Of a stretch of DNA of 64,000 nt, positions 1 to 9,401 are shown piece by piece. The notes under the pieces were generated by a model. It made no database searches. It was not told where the DNA came from and saw nothing but the letters and a program-made list of their open reading frames with translations. Where the stretch lies: NCBI GenBank assembly GCA_934438085.1, contig CAKSBC010000003.1, forward strand, positions 1 through 64,000. Reading direction: 5' to 3'. The DNA is from an uncultured Lachnospiraceae bacterium (lineage in GTDB: Bacteria; Bacillota; Clostridia; Lachnospirales; Lachnospiraceae). Each line of letters begins with the position of its first letter. The first letter of the stretch is position 1. A program made the position numbers and the translations under genes.

Positions 1-4
1 ATCT

Positions 5-78
5 ATAATGATTTAATTGAAACTCCGCTAAAATGCGGGGTTTTCTTTATATATGGTACTCATGTTTGAGTGGTTACA
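5..78. repeat. Direct repeat copy A, terminator-like
   Basis: 74 bases match 10681-10754 with four differences. The unit contains a hairpin (CTCCGC, loop TAAAAT, GCGGGG) followed by a T-rich tract on the plus strand, then a conserved tail ending GTTACA. The two copies are direct repeats about 10.7 kb apart and bracket the accessory block. Confidence 0.85.
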
Positions 79-244
79 ATATATCTTTGTTTCTTCCTAA
101 TATATTCCTTAAGAATGAATTTTCAATATTTTCATCACTATCATCTAACCAAAGCTTTTTCATTTTCTTTATCCTTTACACATGCATTTTTATGTTGTTG
201 CCATTTCATAAAATCATCAAAATGATCCAACGTATACTAAGTAT

Positions 245-305
245 AAAACAACTGCGTTGAATCCTCACTCAACGCAGCGGTTTTTTACAGTTTCATATCA
301 TTATG
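245..305. repeat. Degenerate copy of the NhaC downstream region, with hairpin
   Basis: Arms CTGCGTTGA and TCAACGCAG (252-260, 269-277) form a perfect 9-bp stem followed by six T on the plus strand. The segment resembles 4148-4203, the terminator region of the nhaC-like gene, at roughly three quarters identity. The P-loop NTPase gene therefore sits between two related terminator sequences, which suggests insertion or duplication. Confidence 0.6.
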
Positions 306-532
306 ACTTTACTTATTCAATAGTACTTATTACATTTCAGTATGTCTCTATAATCTCCAGATTAAAATTCACTATATAGAAAGCACAATACATCACCAAT
401 ATATCAGCCATTTTTTCTCAAATATATTTGTTTGGAAATATATTTTTTTCATGACAATTGTATTAAACAAAATAAAACGTATGCCATGAAAAGTAACCGT
501 TCATTAACCAATACGCTGAATGCTGATTATTT

Positions 533-3500
533 TTAGCTTCTCTTAATTCTATAGAATCGCTTCTCTCCTTCTCCTGATTCCTTGAATTCCTTTATCCAAC
601 CTCTATTTTTAAATGCACATAAAAGATTTTTATTTAACTCATCGCATTCAAACCTTGGTCTTTTATTTTTATCAAATATTTCGACATACTTACTTAATTG
701 CAGCTTTAAAAGATATTCTTTTACTTTTCCTTCATCTAATTTATGCAATGCTGCTGTAAATAAGCTAATTAATTTCTCATATTCGACACCCGTTGATGAT
801 ATAAGTGAATCAATAAGTGCATTTTCGGCAATATCTGGTGAGCTTATAATATTATCAATATTTTCTTTTGCATTATCTAAAATTAGAGTTTGTATCTCTT
901 TATCCTCTTTGCTATAGTTTTGATAAAGGTATTGATCCATATCACTTTGCATCAAATCTTCTTCAAGAATTGCTTTCTTAATAGTTGTTGTATATGCTTT
1001 ACCTATTACAGATATCGGCCCATCTATAAATTTCAAAAGCCTCAGCTTAATACTGTCTTCCACATCCCATGACAGAATCTCTATAATTTCATCATAATCT
1101 GCAAGAGTCCACGTCATTATTTCTGCATATTTAGAAATATTCTTTTTAATAAATTGATTTGTACGATTTGGATATGTTTCTCTTATATTCTTTAGATTAT
1201 CTTCATTCATCACGATAATTTTATCATTTACTAAAATATCAACTTTTGACGCACTCAGTTCAGCTATATCAAAATATTCTAGTTTAGTTCCAATTGAACT
1301 AATTATTTGTTCATATTGCTTGTCATTAATGTCATTACATGGAATTATAGTGTCAAATAACCTTTCTTTTTGATCATCCGAAATACTTATATTCTTGTCT
1401 GAAAAATCCAGTTCCTTGTCTGCTTTGTTTATAAACATTTTCAACGGTTCATCAATCTGTTCTACTTTTTCAAAGTATGCTATTATGTTTTCTTCACAAT
1501 ATTGAATTTTTTCAGCTGAAATCAACACTGACCATATACTTCCATCTTTAAATACTCCAATATTGTCAAAAACTGTATTTATACAACTTATATATTCTTT
1601 CTTTAACTCTAAATGAATATCGTCTCTATTAAGGACATCAATAATTGTCTGCTCATCATCAGTTATAAGATTATCGCAATTATGTATTATTACATTCAGA
1701 TATTCGGCAAAATCCTTATTGACTCTTATATAGAATGGGCTGTCTGTATCACTCATGACTATAGAATAATTTCTATGCTTTATATCAGCACTATCAGTTA
1801 TCCCAAATATATACTTAGTAACACTCTCAATATTTTCTTTATTTATATCATATAAATTAGTCTCATAAACTTTATTGAACAGTTCTTTGTCAGCGCTAAT
1901 ATAATCCATTTGCTTAAAGCTGACTTCAAGGAATTTGAATCCTTCAATTAATTTTTGTATTAATTCTTCTCTATCGAAATTATTATCGCTTACAATTTTT
2001 TCTATATTCATATAGTCTTGAGAATCCGCAATGAATTTAGACAAAACCTCTTCTGTATTCATTAATCTTAGTGTATCCTCATCTGTCACACACAAAGAAA
2101 TAACTGAATACTCTTTAAGCTGCATATAGTTGAAAACACCATTATTCTTCATTACAGCAAAAAAGTCATTCCAATGAGTATTGAAAACACTAACAAATTC
2201 TTTTTTGTTTACCGAAGCCATGAAAAATTCTTCTGCAAACTTATACTTCTCATTAGCTCTAATTTGTTTAATTAAAACCTCTACTTGTAATTTATAACTG
2301 TTAGTGTTCTGAATAATATAATCACAAAGTGCAAAATTCAAAGTCTCTTCTTGTTCAAAATCTGTAATTCTCAACATTGAAAGAACTTTTTTTATGTCTA
2401 CTAACTTATAATTCCAGTCCTCTCCTTTTTTGTCAGTTACTCTTCTTAAAAATATTTTATCATTTCCACTTAAACTATTTTCATAAAAATATGTCATATA
2501 ATCTTTATATGACTCATCTATATAGCCATATCTAAGTAAGTATTTCAATAAGTCAAAATATTCACTTCGCTTTACATCGTTAAACTCTTCTATTTCTCCA
2601 AGCTCATTAGTATAAGAATACTTGAATATGCTATCAATGTTTTTTCGCGTGATTATTTCTGATAATGAAGCGTTTTCAAGGTGTCTGAGTTTTTCCATTT
2701 TCTCCTCTTCAGATGCCTCTGATGTTTCAATATCTTTTTTTAAGTCCTCAATAAATTTCATTTTGACATTAAAAAGCAAGTACACAAATCCTTTATTCAT
2801 CTGCAGATCATTGAAATCTTTTGGGAATAAATTTTTATACACAATTAAAGCCAACATCTTATTAGGATTCAGCTCGATTGTATTGATGCGTTTATAATAA
2901 ATAATGAATTCATTGTATATATTTTTTAAAAGACGCATGTCATCAATATATAAAGAAATGCCCTTTAAAAAATCCTTATCAAATTGTATCATCTCAATTT
3001 TATCAAAATATGAGAGCATCTGATCGTATGAATTAGAACTGTCTAACACCGGTACAATTGGGATAATGTAATCAAAGAATTTTGTTCTGTCTTTGGACAA
3101 GAATATATCATCTTTAAGTAAATAGAAAAATTTCAGCGGTTTTTTATTATCAGTATCTTTGCGCATATTTGCCAGCATATTTATTTCTCTTAATCTTGTA
3201 AATATACTGTTAATTTCAAAACGGTCTATATCTTCAAAAACAATAACATCAGCTCCGCAATTTTCAAACAAATACACAACTTCATGGAGATACTTGTCAA
3301 AATATGACTCCTTACTTTCTGAAAAAACCTCTATTTCATTTCCTTTTATATTTAACTTACGCAAAATATTTCTGTCTTTTTGAAGTTTTATCAGCCTATA
3401 TATCCATAAAGAACCTACGGCAATGCAAATTATAATGCTTACTACTCTTGAAATATTGGCCCTTATACAGTTGCAAAAATTAGAATATATGCTGTAGTCA

Positions 3501-3976
3501 TTACCTGAATAATCGAATATGCTTTTAAGCTTATCAAAAAATACTATGTAAAAAAATGGTATTATTAACAGTATAGTCATCAGTGTATTTATGGCTACAT
3601 CATATTTTTTATCTGTATTTTTTATTCTAAAATCTGTTTGTGGAATATTTCTCTTTGGAATCTGATGAATCAGCTGATTTATAACCTTACCCTCAAGTAC
3701 ACCTTCTGAGATGTTTTCTTTTTCACTATTCCCATCAGCTTCATTGCCCGTATTTTGAAAATGCGCAAGTGATATATGTATAAATCTATACTCTTTATGT
3801 ATTTGCTCATAAGATAAAAGCACACTGCTTTTACCGGACCCATATCCTCCGGTAAAAGCCACATTTCTAATATCATCATCCATTAACGCAAAATCAATCG
3901 CATCTTTATAAATATTAATATCTGCGTTTTTTATAGGTGTTAACTTTTGAAATCTAAATCGATTTGAATTGCTCAT
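533..3976 (-). CDS. YobI-like P-loop NTPase, membrane-associated
   Basis: A 1147-residue protein whose first 60 residues match what I know of the YobI-type P-loop family (LTPIKNADI, then an NTPase core). Walker A is GGYGSGKSS at residues 43-51. A Walker B-like VIVFEDIDRF lies near residue 245. Two hydrophobic segments near residues 125-150 and 178-197 would anchor it in the membrane between the two motifs, as in KAP/YobI-type NTPases. The long C-terminal 800 residues are helical and rich in Lys/Glu/Asn, with no domain I can name. The start is ATG behind AAAAGGG. It has no operon partner and is flanked by related terminator repeats. YobI-type ATPases often sit in accessory or defence-like regions; a defence role here is inference. 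Confidence 0.75.
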   Translation of the reverse strand: MSNSNRFRFQKLTPIKNADINIYKDAIDFALMDDDIRNVAFTGGYGSGKSSVLLSYEQIHKEYRFIHISLAHFQNTGNEADGNSEKENISEGVLEGKVINQLIHQIPKRNIPQTDFRIKNTDKKYDVAINTLMTILLIIPFFYIVFFDKLKSIFDYSGNDYSIYSNFCNCIRANISRVVSIIICIAVGSLWIYRLIKLQKDRNILRKLNIKGNEIEVFSESKESYFDKYLHEVVYLFENCGADVIVFEDIDRFEINSIFTRLREINMLANMRKDTDNKKPLKFFYLLKDDIFLSKDRTKFFDYIIPIVPVLDSSNSYDQMLSYFDKIEMIQFDKDFLKGISLYIDDMRLLKNIYNEFIIYYKRINTIELNPNKMLALIVYKNLFPKDFNDLQMNKGFVYLLFNVKMKFIEDLKKDIETSEASEEEKMEKLRHLENASLSEIITRKNIDSIFKYSYTNELGEIEEFNDVKRSEYFDLLKYLLRYGYIDESYKDYMTYFYENSLSGNDKIFLRRVTDKKGEDWNYKLVDIKKVLSMLRITDFEQEETLNFALCDYIIQNTNSYKLQVEVLIKQIRANEKYKFAEEFFMASVNKKEFVSVFNTHWNDFFAVMKNNGVFNYMQLKEYSVISLCVTDEDTLRLMNTEEVLSKFIADSQDYMNIEKIVSDNNFDREELIQKLIEGFKFLEVSFKQMDYISADKELFNKVYETNLYDINKENIESVTKYIFGITDSADIKHRNYSIVMSDTDSPFYIRVNKDFAEYLNVIIHNCDNLITDDEQTIIDVLNRDDIHLELKKEYISCINTVFDNIGVFKDGSIWSVLISAEKIQYCEENIIAYFEKVEQIDEPLKMFINKADKELDFSDKNISISDDQKERLFDTIIPCNDINDKQYEQIISSIGTKLEYFDIAELSASKVDILVNDKIIVMNEDNLKNIRETYPNRTNQFIKKNISKYAEIMTWTLADYDEIIEILSWDVEDSIKLRLLKFIDGPISVIGKAYTTTIKKAILEEDLMQSDMDQYLYQNYSKEDKEIQTLILDNAKENIDNIISSPDIAENALIDSLISSTGVEYEKLISLFTAALHKLDEGKVKEYLLKLQLSKYVEIFDKNKRPRFECDELNKNLLCAFKNRGWIKEFKESGEGEKRFYRIKRS

Positions 3977-4154
3977 GTTCGCCCTTTTCTTTTACTTATT
4001 TAAGTTCACCTATATTATATCAGATATATTATCGCTTTATTATTTTTTGAGTATTCAACATTTTGTTGCTGTGCTTTTCAGCATCTAACTGTAGGAAATC
4101 CAGTAAAACTATGCAATCCTTTTCAATTTCATACACAGTCATTCAAATAAAAAC

Positions 4155-4184
4155 AGCCGCATCAAGTTCGCACTCAACGCAGCT
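4155..4184 (-). terminator. Intrinsic terminator of the nhaC-like gene
   Basis: On the minus strand a 13-bp stem (including G-U pairs) with a four-base loop is followed by five T. It lies about 20 bases after the stop codon of the antiporter gene. Confidence 0.8.
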
Positions 4185-4205
4185 GTCTTTTACGGCCTCA
4201 TATCC

Positions 4206-5729
4206 TTAAGCCTTCGCTCTTTTCTTTATCATCATAAGCACCGCGAATATCATCACTATACCTATCGGCAGGCAGATGACCGCGCTTCTTACGAAGCCTG
4301 TTATGATGTAACATATAAATGTAACTATTGCCACAGTCAGCGCATACGGCAGCTGTGTGGAAACATGCAGCAGGTGATCGCACTGTGCTCCCGCAGATGC
4401 CATTATGGTCGTATCTGATATCGGTGAGCAGTGATCTCCGCATACGGCACCGGCCATGCAGGCAGAAATGGCAATGATCATAAGCTCATTGGAAAGATCT
4501 CCGCCAAAAACATTAACAACTATAGGAATCAATACTCCGAATGTGCCCCATGAGGTTCCGGTTGCAAATGCCAGGAAGCAGCCGATTAAGAATACCATTG
4601 AAGGCAGGAAGCTCATGATAGCTTCATTTTCAGCTACGACTGCCACGAGTCCGGCAACATACTCCTTGGCTCCGAGCGAATCTGTCATAGTCTTTAATGA
4701 CCATGCAAATGTCAGTATAAGTATCGCCGGCACCATACTCTTAAAGCCCTCAGGCAGAGCATTCATGCACTCCTTGAAGTCAAGCACTCCGGAAGCAATG
4801 AAAAACACCACTGTTATGATAAGTGCTGCTACAGAACCGATTGAAAGTCCGACTGAAGCATCTGCTCCTGAGAATGCCTCTACAAACGAAGTTCCGTCAA
4901 AGAATCCGCCTGAATATATAAGTCCTGTAACACAGCAAACGATAAGCACGCATATAGGAAGAACCAGATGTATAACCCTGCCCTTTGTGCTTACCGGAGG
5001 CTCCGGCTGATCATCAGCGCCTGTAATATTAGGAGAAGGCTCTGGATCAGGTGCCGAGTAATTGAGGTTATTGGTTCGCTCAGCAGACTTCATCGGACCG
5101 TAGTCAAAGTCTGTGAGTGTGAGTATCACCATCATTGCCACTGTAAGCAGCGCATAGAAGTTATACGGGATGGCACGGATAAAAAGCTCAAGACCGTTTG
5201 CATCCTCAACGAAGCCTGATACAGCTGCTGCCCATGATGACACCGGTGCGATGATGCATATCGGTGCTGCTGTAGCATCTATAAGATATGCAAGCTTTGC
5301 TCTGCTGATTCCGTGCTTATCTGTAAGCGGTCTCATTACAGACCCTACTGTAAGGCAGTTGAAATAGTCATCTATGAAGATAAGGCAGCCCAGAACTATT
5401 GTTGAAAGCTGAGCTCCTATCTTTGTTTTGATATGCTCCTGTGACCAGCGTCCGAATGCCGCCGATCCGCCTGCGCGGTTCATAAGCATTACCATAGCTC
5501 CGAGCACTACCAGGAACACCAATATGCCGACATTGTATGGATCAGATATTGAACCAATGATTCCGTCTGTCAGCACATGCTCTATTGTGCCTGTGAAGCT
5601 GAAACCTGAATAAAGCAGTCCGCCGCACACAATACCGATAAACAGTGAGGAATATACTTCCTTGGTGATCAGCGCTAAAACGATCGCTACGACCGGAGGC
5701 AGCAGCGACCAGATAGTATTTATAAACAT
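4206..5729 (-). CDS. NhaC-family Na+/H+ antiporter
   Basis: A 507-residue polytopic membrane protein of the NhaC family, exchanging Na+ or an organic ion for protons or a related solute across the cytoplasmic membrane. Family-like segments include FIDDYFNCLTVG near residue 120 and a C-terminal TGTSWGTFGVLIPI. An in-frame TTG twelve bases further upstream also exists, but GGAGGG lies correctly spaced before the ATG at 5729, so I chose that start. Some NhaC relatives exchange amino acids or dicarboxylates (for example malate/lactate), and the substrate cannot be settled from sequence. It is a single-gene unit with its own terminator. The neighbours (amidase, Na+/amino-acid symporter) fit amino-acid and Na+ handling. 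Confidence 0.88.
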   Translation of the reverse strand: MFINTIWSLLPPVVAIVLALITKEVYSSLFIGIVCGGLLYSGFSFTGTIEHVLTDGIIGSISDPYNVGILVFLVVLGAMVMLMNRAGGSAAFGRWSQEHIKTKIGAQLSTIVLGCLIFIDDYFNCLTVGSVMRPLTDKHGISRAKLAYLIDATAAPICIIAPVSSWAAAVSGFVEDANGLELFIRAIPYNFYALLTVAMMVILTLTDFDYGPMKSAERTNNLNYSAPDPEPSPNITGADDQPEPPVSTKGRVIHLVLPICVLIVCCVTGLIYSGGFFDGTSFVEAFSGADASVGLSIGSVAALIITVVFFIASGVLDFKECMNALPEGFKSMVPAILILTFAWSLKTMTDSLGAKEYVAGLVAVVAENEAIMSFLPSMVFLIGCFLAFATGTSWGTFGVLIPIVVNVFGGDLSNELMIIAISACMAGAVCGDHCSPISDTTIMASAGAQCDHLLHVSTQLPYALTVAIVTFICYIITGFVRSAVICLPIGIVMIFAVLMMIKKRAKA

Positions 5730-5896
5730 AACACCCTCCAAAATATTATTACGGTTCGCAGTATATAATATATGATACCTTACGTCAAATACACTTTTTG
5801 CATTTTGATGAATATTTGTCGTTATTTACTGCAAACCGCCTAAATACTGAGTGAATGCGCTGTTTTTTCGTTGTTTTTGCGCTGTTTCTGTCCTGA

Positions 5897-7402
5897 TCAC
5901 ACATTTGGGATCGGCCTTTTCGGTAATGCCCTTTCGCAGGCTGCAGCAATTTTCAATAGCTCATGATCATCCATAATTCGGCCGACCAGATTAAGTCCTA
6001 CCGGTGCACCGCTTTCTGATATGCCGCACGGAATAGAGATAATAGGATTTCCGGCTGTTGCAGGTATTCCCTGCGCTGTAACCCCCGGCAAAATAAGAGC
6101 GTCAAGCTCATATCTATCAAAAGCGCCCCATATACCACGCTCACCGCAAATATCAAGATCGTTTGCTCTAGCTTCTACAAATGCCATATTCATGATCGGA
6201 TCTTCTCTGTTTTCTACATATTCCAGATAATCCTGCCCTATCGGTATCGCCTCCGGGTGCTCTTTGTTCCAGGCGATAAGCTCTGCAAGACTCCTAAACG
6301 GCATATCCTTTTGTTTTGCCAGATAGTGATTTAATCTCACCTTAAATCCGTCACACATAACCACATCATTGAGACGCTCCGTATGCTTTTCAGGCTCTTC
6401 CAATGCCTCCGCATGCAAGAATCCCTCTATATCTATGATAACTGCTCCGGCCTCTTCAAGCATCTTTACAGCTGCTTCAAGCACTTCTTCTTCATCGCTT
6501 ACCATACCGCCTGCCGCTGACATATATCCGGTTCTCACTATTCCTATACGTTTTCCTGATAATTCAGCATCATCAAGTCCGTCTGCAAGCTTTATTGTAC
6601 TCTGCCTGATTTCTTCGGCACAGAAGGTATCAGGATCCTCTTCGTCCCTTGCTATGATGACATCCGCTATGATTGCTGCATCCTTTACACTTCTTGTAAT
6701 AGGACCCGGAACGTCCTGACACATAAGCACAGGTAACACTCCTGTTCTGCTCACAAGTCCTGCTGTTGGTTTATATCCTACAACACCGTTAAAGCATGCC
6801 GGTTCGAAGATTGACCCGGCTGTATCTGTACCGATTGATGCTGCTGTAAAATCCGCTGCAACAGAAACTGCACTTCCGCCGCTGGAACCACCCGGTTTCA
6901 GTTTTTTATCTTCCTTGCTGAAAGGATTTATAGGTGAACCGTTTATAATTCCACTGTAGCAGTTGGGTGAACTCATTGAGACAAAGCCGTAGTATTCAGA
7001 TAGATTATTCTTTCCGAGTATTATCGCGCCTGCCTCTCTAAGCCTTTTAACTAAAAATGCATCTGCTTTGGCATAATGATCCTTGAGTGCCACAGACCCG
7101 CAGGTCGTATGCATTTTATCGCCTGTATCTATAGAATCCTTAAGCATTATCGGTATTCCATGCAGTATGCCTCTGATTTTTCCGTGAGCTCTTTCCCAGT
7201 CACGCTCTCTTGCTATTGCAAATGCATCAGGATTAAACTCTCTTACAGATTTGAGCCCTCTTCCTGCCGTATCCTCAGCCGCGATATGCTCAAGATATGC
7301 CCATACCAGCTTCTCACTGGTTATTTCTCCTGCTTCAAGCATACTAAGAAGCTCCGAAATGGTTTTCTGTCTTATATTTTCTTTGTAAAATCTATATTTC
7401 AT
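5897..7402 (-). CDS. Amidase signature family hydrolase
   Basis: A 501-residue cytoplasmic amide hydrolase of the amidase signature family (relatives include GatA and peptide amidases). The Ser-cisSer-Lys triad is visible: Lys88 in IMLKDSID, Ser173 in the Gly/Ser-rich GGSSGGS, and nucleophile Ser197 in TDTAGSI. The spacing of 24 residues between the serines is the family norm. There are no gatB or gatC neighbours, so it is unlikely to be the Glu-tRNA amidotransferase subunit; a stand-alone amidase acting on small amides is more likely. It lies downstream of the AGCS gene but is separated from it by a strong hairpin. The ribosome site GGAAGG is rather far from the ATG. Confidence 0.9.
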   Translation of the reverse strand: MKYRFYKENIRQKTISELLSMLEAGEITSEKLVWAYLEHIAAEDTAGRGLKSVREFNPDAFAIARERDWERAHGKIRGILHGIPIMLKDSIDTGDKMHTTCGSVALKDHYAKADAFLVKRLREAGAIILGKNNLSEYYGFVSMSSPNCYSGIINGSPINPFSKEDKKLKPGGSSGGSAVSVAADFTAASIGTDTAGSIFEPACFNGVVGYKPTAGLVSRTGVLPVLMCQDVPGPITRSVKDAAIIADVIIARDEEDPDTFCAEEIRQSTIKLADGLDDAELSGKRIGIVRTGYMSAAGGMVSDEEEVLEAAVKMLEEAGAVIIDIEGFLHAEALEEPEKHTERLNDVVMCDGFKVRLNHYLAKQKDMPFRSLAELIAWNKEHPEAIPIGQDYLEYVENREDPIMNMAFVEARANDLDICGERGIWGAFDRYELDALILPGVTAQGIPATAGNPIISIPCGISESGAPVGLNLVGRIMDDHELLKIAAACERALPKRPIPNV

Positions 7403-7451
7403 AGCTTTTTATAATAGCCTTCCGGTTTTCTCTATCTAATAATTATCTTAA

Positions 7452-7508
7452 AAAGAGGATCTTGCTTGCGAGTATATAAGTCTCAGTTTCGTAAGCGAGA
7501 TCCTCTTT
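7452..7508 (-). terminator. Long hairpin terminator between AGCS and amidase genes
   Basis: Arms 7452-7471 and 7489-7508 are complementary at 18 of 20 positions; the other two are G-U pairs on the plus strand. On the minus strand a run of five T follows. It should end the symporter transcript before the amidase gene. Confidence 0.85.
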
Positions 7509-7538
7509 ATATCATTTATTCGTTATTCCATTTGTTCG

Positions 7539-9005
7539 TTATTCACCTATTTCTCTATCCGGCTCTGTTGCATAGAACAGCTTAGCATCTGCCTTCACTG
7601 TACCCTTATGCAGATAGCGTGCCTCATAGTCCTTTGTCAGCTCTACAAACTTTGGCGAAAGTATCAAAAGTGCTATAACGTTCCAAAGTACAGGGAACCA
7701 AATGATTATGTTTACAAATTCCCAATAAAGGTTGAAATCAGAACCTGTGTAATTGATAGTTGCTACGATGAAAATATTCGGAAGACCAAAAACGATCTTG
7801 AATATCATAGATGCACGCTTGCTTAATGAAGGCCATTTGCGTAAAAGATACTGCAGTGCCGCATCATAATATCCAAGCGCTGATGTCGCTGTAGTAAATC
7901 CAAACAGCAGCATCATAAAGCATATCATTACAACTCCTATGCCGCCAAACTCATGACGGAATACGCTTATTGCCAGTGTCATGGCTGTATCACCGCTGCT
8001 CCAGAGTCCTGTTACCAGGCATGAAAGACCGGTTACTGAGCAAACTACCATTGTATCTACAAATACTTCAAATACGCCCCAAAGGCCGGCACGTACAGGG
8101 TGTGCAGTCTTTGTTCTTGCATAGATCATAGGTGAAGTTCCCATGCCGGCTTCATTCGAATCTACCGCACGAGCAACACCTGTTCTGATTGTCGTTGCAA
8201 CTGTTGCGCCTACAAATCCGCCTGTAGCAGCGGTTCCTGTAAATGCTCCCTCAAATATTGATACGATTGCAGCGGGAACATTGCCGATATTTTTGAGAAT
8301 GATAATTATTCCCATGCAGAGATAAAGTATGCACATCCAAGGAACTATCTTACTTGCAACCTTCGCAAGATGCGGAATTCCCTTCCAAAGAGTATATGCT
8401 ACGAATATGCAGAAAAGAATAGTGAACGGCATCATAGGGATACCGAAGGAAGCATGAAGAGTCTCTGCTATAGGTCCTGCCTGTGATCCTGAAAGGAACA
8501 TCGCTACAAAGCCAAATGAGAAAAGACCTGCAAGTGCAAAGCCGATCTTCCAGCCCTTGTCATTGCCGATACCTTCTGCCATGTAGTAATACGGACCGCC
8601 TACATACTCACCGTCTCCGGTCTTTTTTCTGTAGTATGAACCAAGCGTAGCCTCTGCAAGCTTAACAGTCATTCCGAAGAATGCCCAAACCCACATCCAG
8701 AATAACGCTCCCGGGCCGCCTACAGCGATAGCAGCAGCGACACCGGAAATATTACCGGTACCTACGCAGCAGCCGAGTGCTACGCAAACCGCCTCAAACG
8801 GAGATACGCTTTTTCCTTCATTTTTATCACGAGCTTCTTTGGAAGTGAGCGAGCCGAGCGTATTCTTCATGATGTGACCGAAATGTCTGAAGACAAAGCC
8901 CTTTGACATGATAACGATGATTGCACCGATACCCATAAGTGAAAATAGATACGGATTTCCCCATAGGAAACCATCTATGGTTGACAGGATCTCATACAAA
9001 GACAT
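7539..9005 (-). CDS. Alanine/glycine:cation symporter (AGCS family)
   Basis: A 488-residue integral membrane protein that imports a small neutral amino acid (alanine or glycine in characterised relatives) together with Na+ or H+. The AGCS features are clear: GCCVGTGNISGVAAAI near residue 90, GGPGALFWMW, and NEAGMGTSPMIYA near residue 290. An upstream in-frame ATG would add 13 residues, but AGAGGGGGAC lies directly before the ATG at 9005, so this start is preferred. That ribosome site is buried in a 7-bp hairpin in the leader, which suggests translational control. It is monocistronic, with a strong terminator after it. Confidence 0.92.
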   Translation of the reverse strand: MSLYEILSTIDGFLWGNPYLFSLMGIGAIIVIMSKGFVFRHFGHIMKNTLGSLTSKEARDKNEGKSVSPFEAVCVALGCCVGTGNISGVAAAIAVGGPGALFWMWVWAFFGMTVKLAEATLGSYYRKKTGDGEYVGGPYYYMAEGIGNDKGWKIGFALAGLFSFGFVAMFLSGSQAGPIAETLHASFGIPMMPFTILFCIFVAYTLWKGIPHLAKVASKIVPWMCILYLCMGIIIILKNIGNVPAAIVSIFEGAFTGTAATGGFVGATVATTIRTGVARAVDSNEAGMGTSPMIYARTKTAHPVRAGLWGVFEVFVDTMVVCSVTGLSCLVTGLWSSGDTAMTLAISVFRHEFGGIGVVMICFMMLLFGFTTATSALGYYDAALQYLLRKWPSLSKRASMIFKIVFGLPNIFIVATINYTGSDFNLYWEFVNIIIWFPVLWNVIALLILSPKFVELTKDYEARYLHKGTVKADAKLFYATEPDREIGE

Positions 9006-9008
9006 AAA

Positions 9009-9170
9009 GTCCCCCTCTCTGTGTTGCCTCAGCGGGGGACTCATCTATTTTACTAAACAGTGCCCGCTCTCTTTCCTGATGCTTTCGATGCATGCACTTG
9101 TAATATGGCTCCCGCTTTAGGCGAAGAGCAAAGCAGACCTCAATGAAACCAGACCTGTCGTGTTATCTAT
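9009..9170 (-). promoter_or_regulatory. Structured 5' leader of the AGCS gene, possible riboswitch
   Basis: On the minus strand the last hairpin before the start codon pairs GTCCCCC (9034-9040) with GGGGGAC (9009-9015), hiding the ribosome site. Upstream are a stem GCTCTTCGC/GCGGGAGC, a small hairpin with ATGC/GCAT arms and G+C-rich linkers. The layout suggests an RNA that toggles access to the ribosome site. AGCS genes are often under glycine riboswitches, but I cannot find the conserved glycine aptamer core, so the ligand is unknown and the call is tentative. Confidence 0.45.
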
Positions 9171-9316
9171 AAAGTCTATAGCTTTGCATAAACAAAATTG
9201 AATTTAGACCTATAATATCACTGCGCAGGGGTAAAATGTACTCTGTATACTAAATGAATATTTAATTTATTTATTATGCAATATCCACACAATATCATAT
9301 GTGTGCGTTTTATTAC

Positions 9317-9370
9317 ATGTTAATTATTGCCAATACTTTTTATAAGAAGTTCAAATCGCAGGAACTGTTT
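9317..9370 (-). pseudogene. 3'-end remnant of a glycosyltransferase gene
   Basis: 54 bases match 10761-10814, the 3' end of the glycosyltransferase gene, with five differences. The fragment still reads KQFLRFELLIKSIGNN and stop, against KQFLRFELLIKSIGNK in the intact gene. The differences at the codons for Leu, Arg and Ser are silent, so this is a diverged gene end rather than a recent copy. Upstream of it the homology stops abruptly at 9371, next to the HipA-like gene. Confidence 0.8.
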
Positions 9371-9401
9371 GGCCAAAAACGACCATTCTTTTCTTTTTCC
9401 T

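Larger units (their letters stand above)
1..532. other. Intergenic region with gene-end remnants
   Basis: No convincing full gene lies here. The left 78 bases are a near copy of the sequence downstream of the glycosyltransferase gene at 10.76 kb. A minus-strand reading frame of 29 codons (163 to 74), with AAAGG eight bases before its ATG, ends inside that repeat. It may be a tiny peptide or a remnant of a lost gene. A strong hairpin follows at 252-277. The rest, 306-532, is A+T-rich and lies downstream of the minus-strand P-loop NTPase gene; I see no clear terminator in it. Confidence 0.5.

Noticed and set aside
33..260. 75-codon plus-strand reading frame at the left edge
   Set aside because: It runs through a terminator repeat, lacks a ribosome site and has Phe/Ile/Ser-rich composition typical of the reverse of A+T-rich DNA.
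4456..5010. Long plus-strand frame opposite the antiporter gene
   Set aside because: It mirrors a clear NhaC coding sequence on the other strand and has no ribosome site or recognisable domain.
5897..7402. GatA subunit of Glu-tRNA amidotransferase
   Set aside because: The signature triad is shared, but no gatC or gatB genes are adjacent, so a generic amidase call is safer.
9009..9170. Confident glycine riboswitch call before the AGCS gene
   Set aside because: The conserved GCCGAAGG-type and CUCUCAGG-type core segments are not present; only a structured leader can be claimed.
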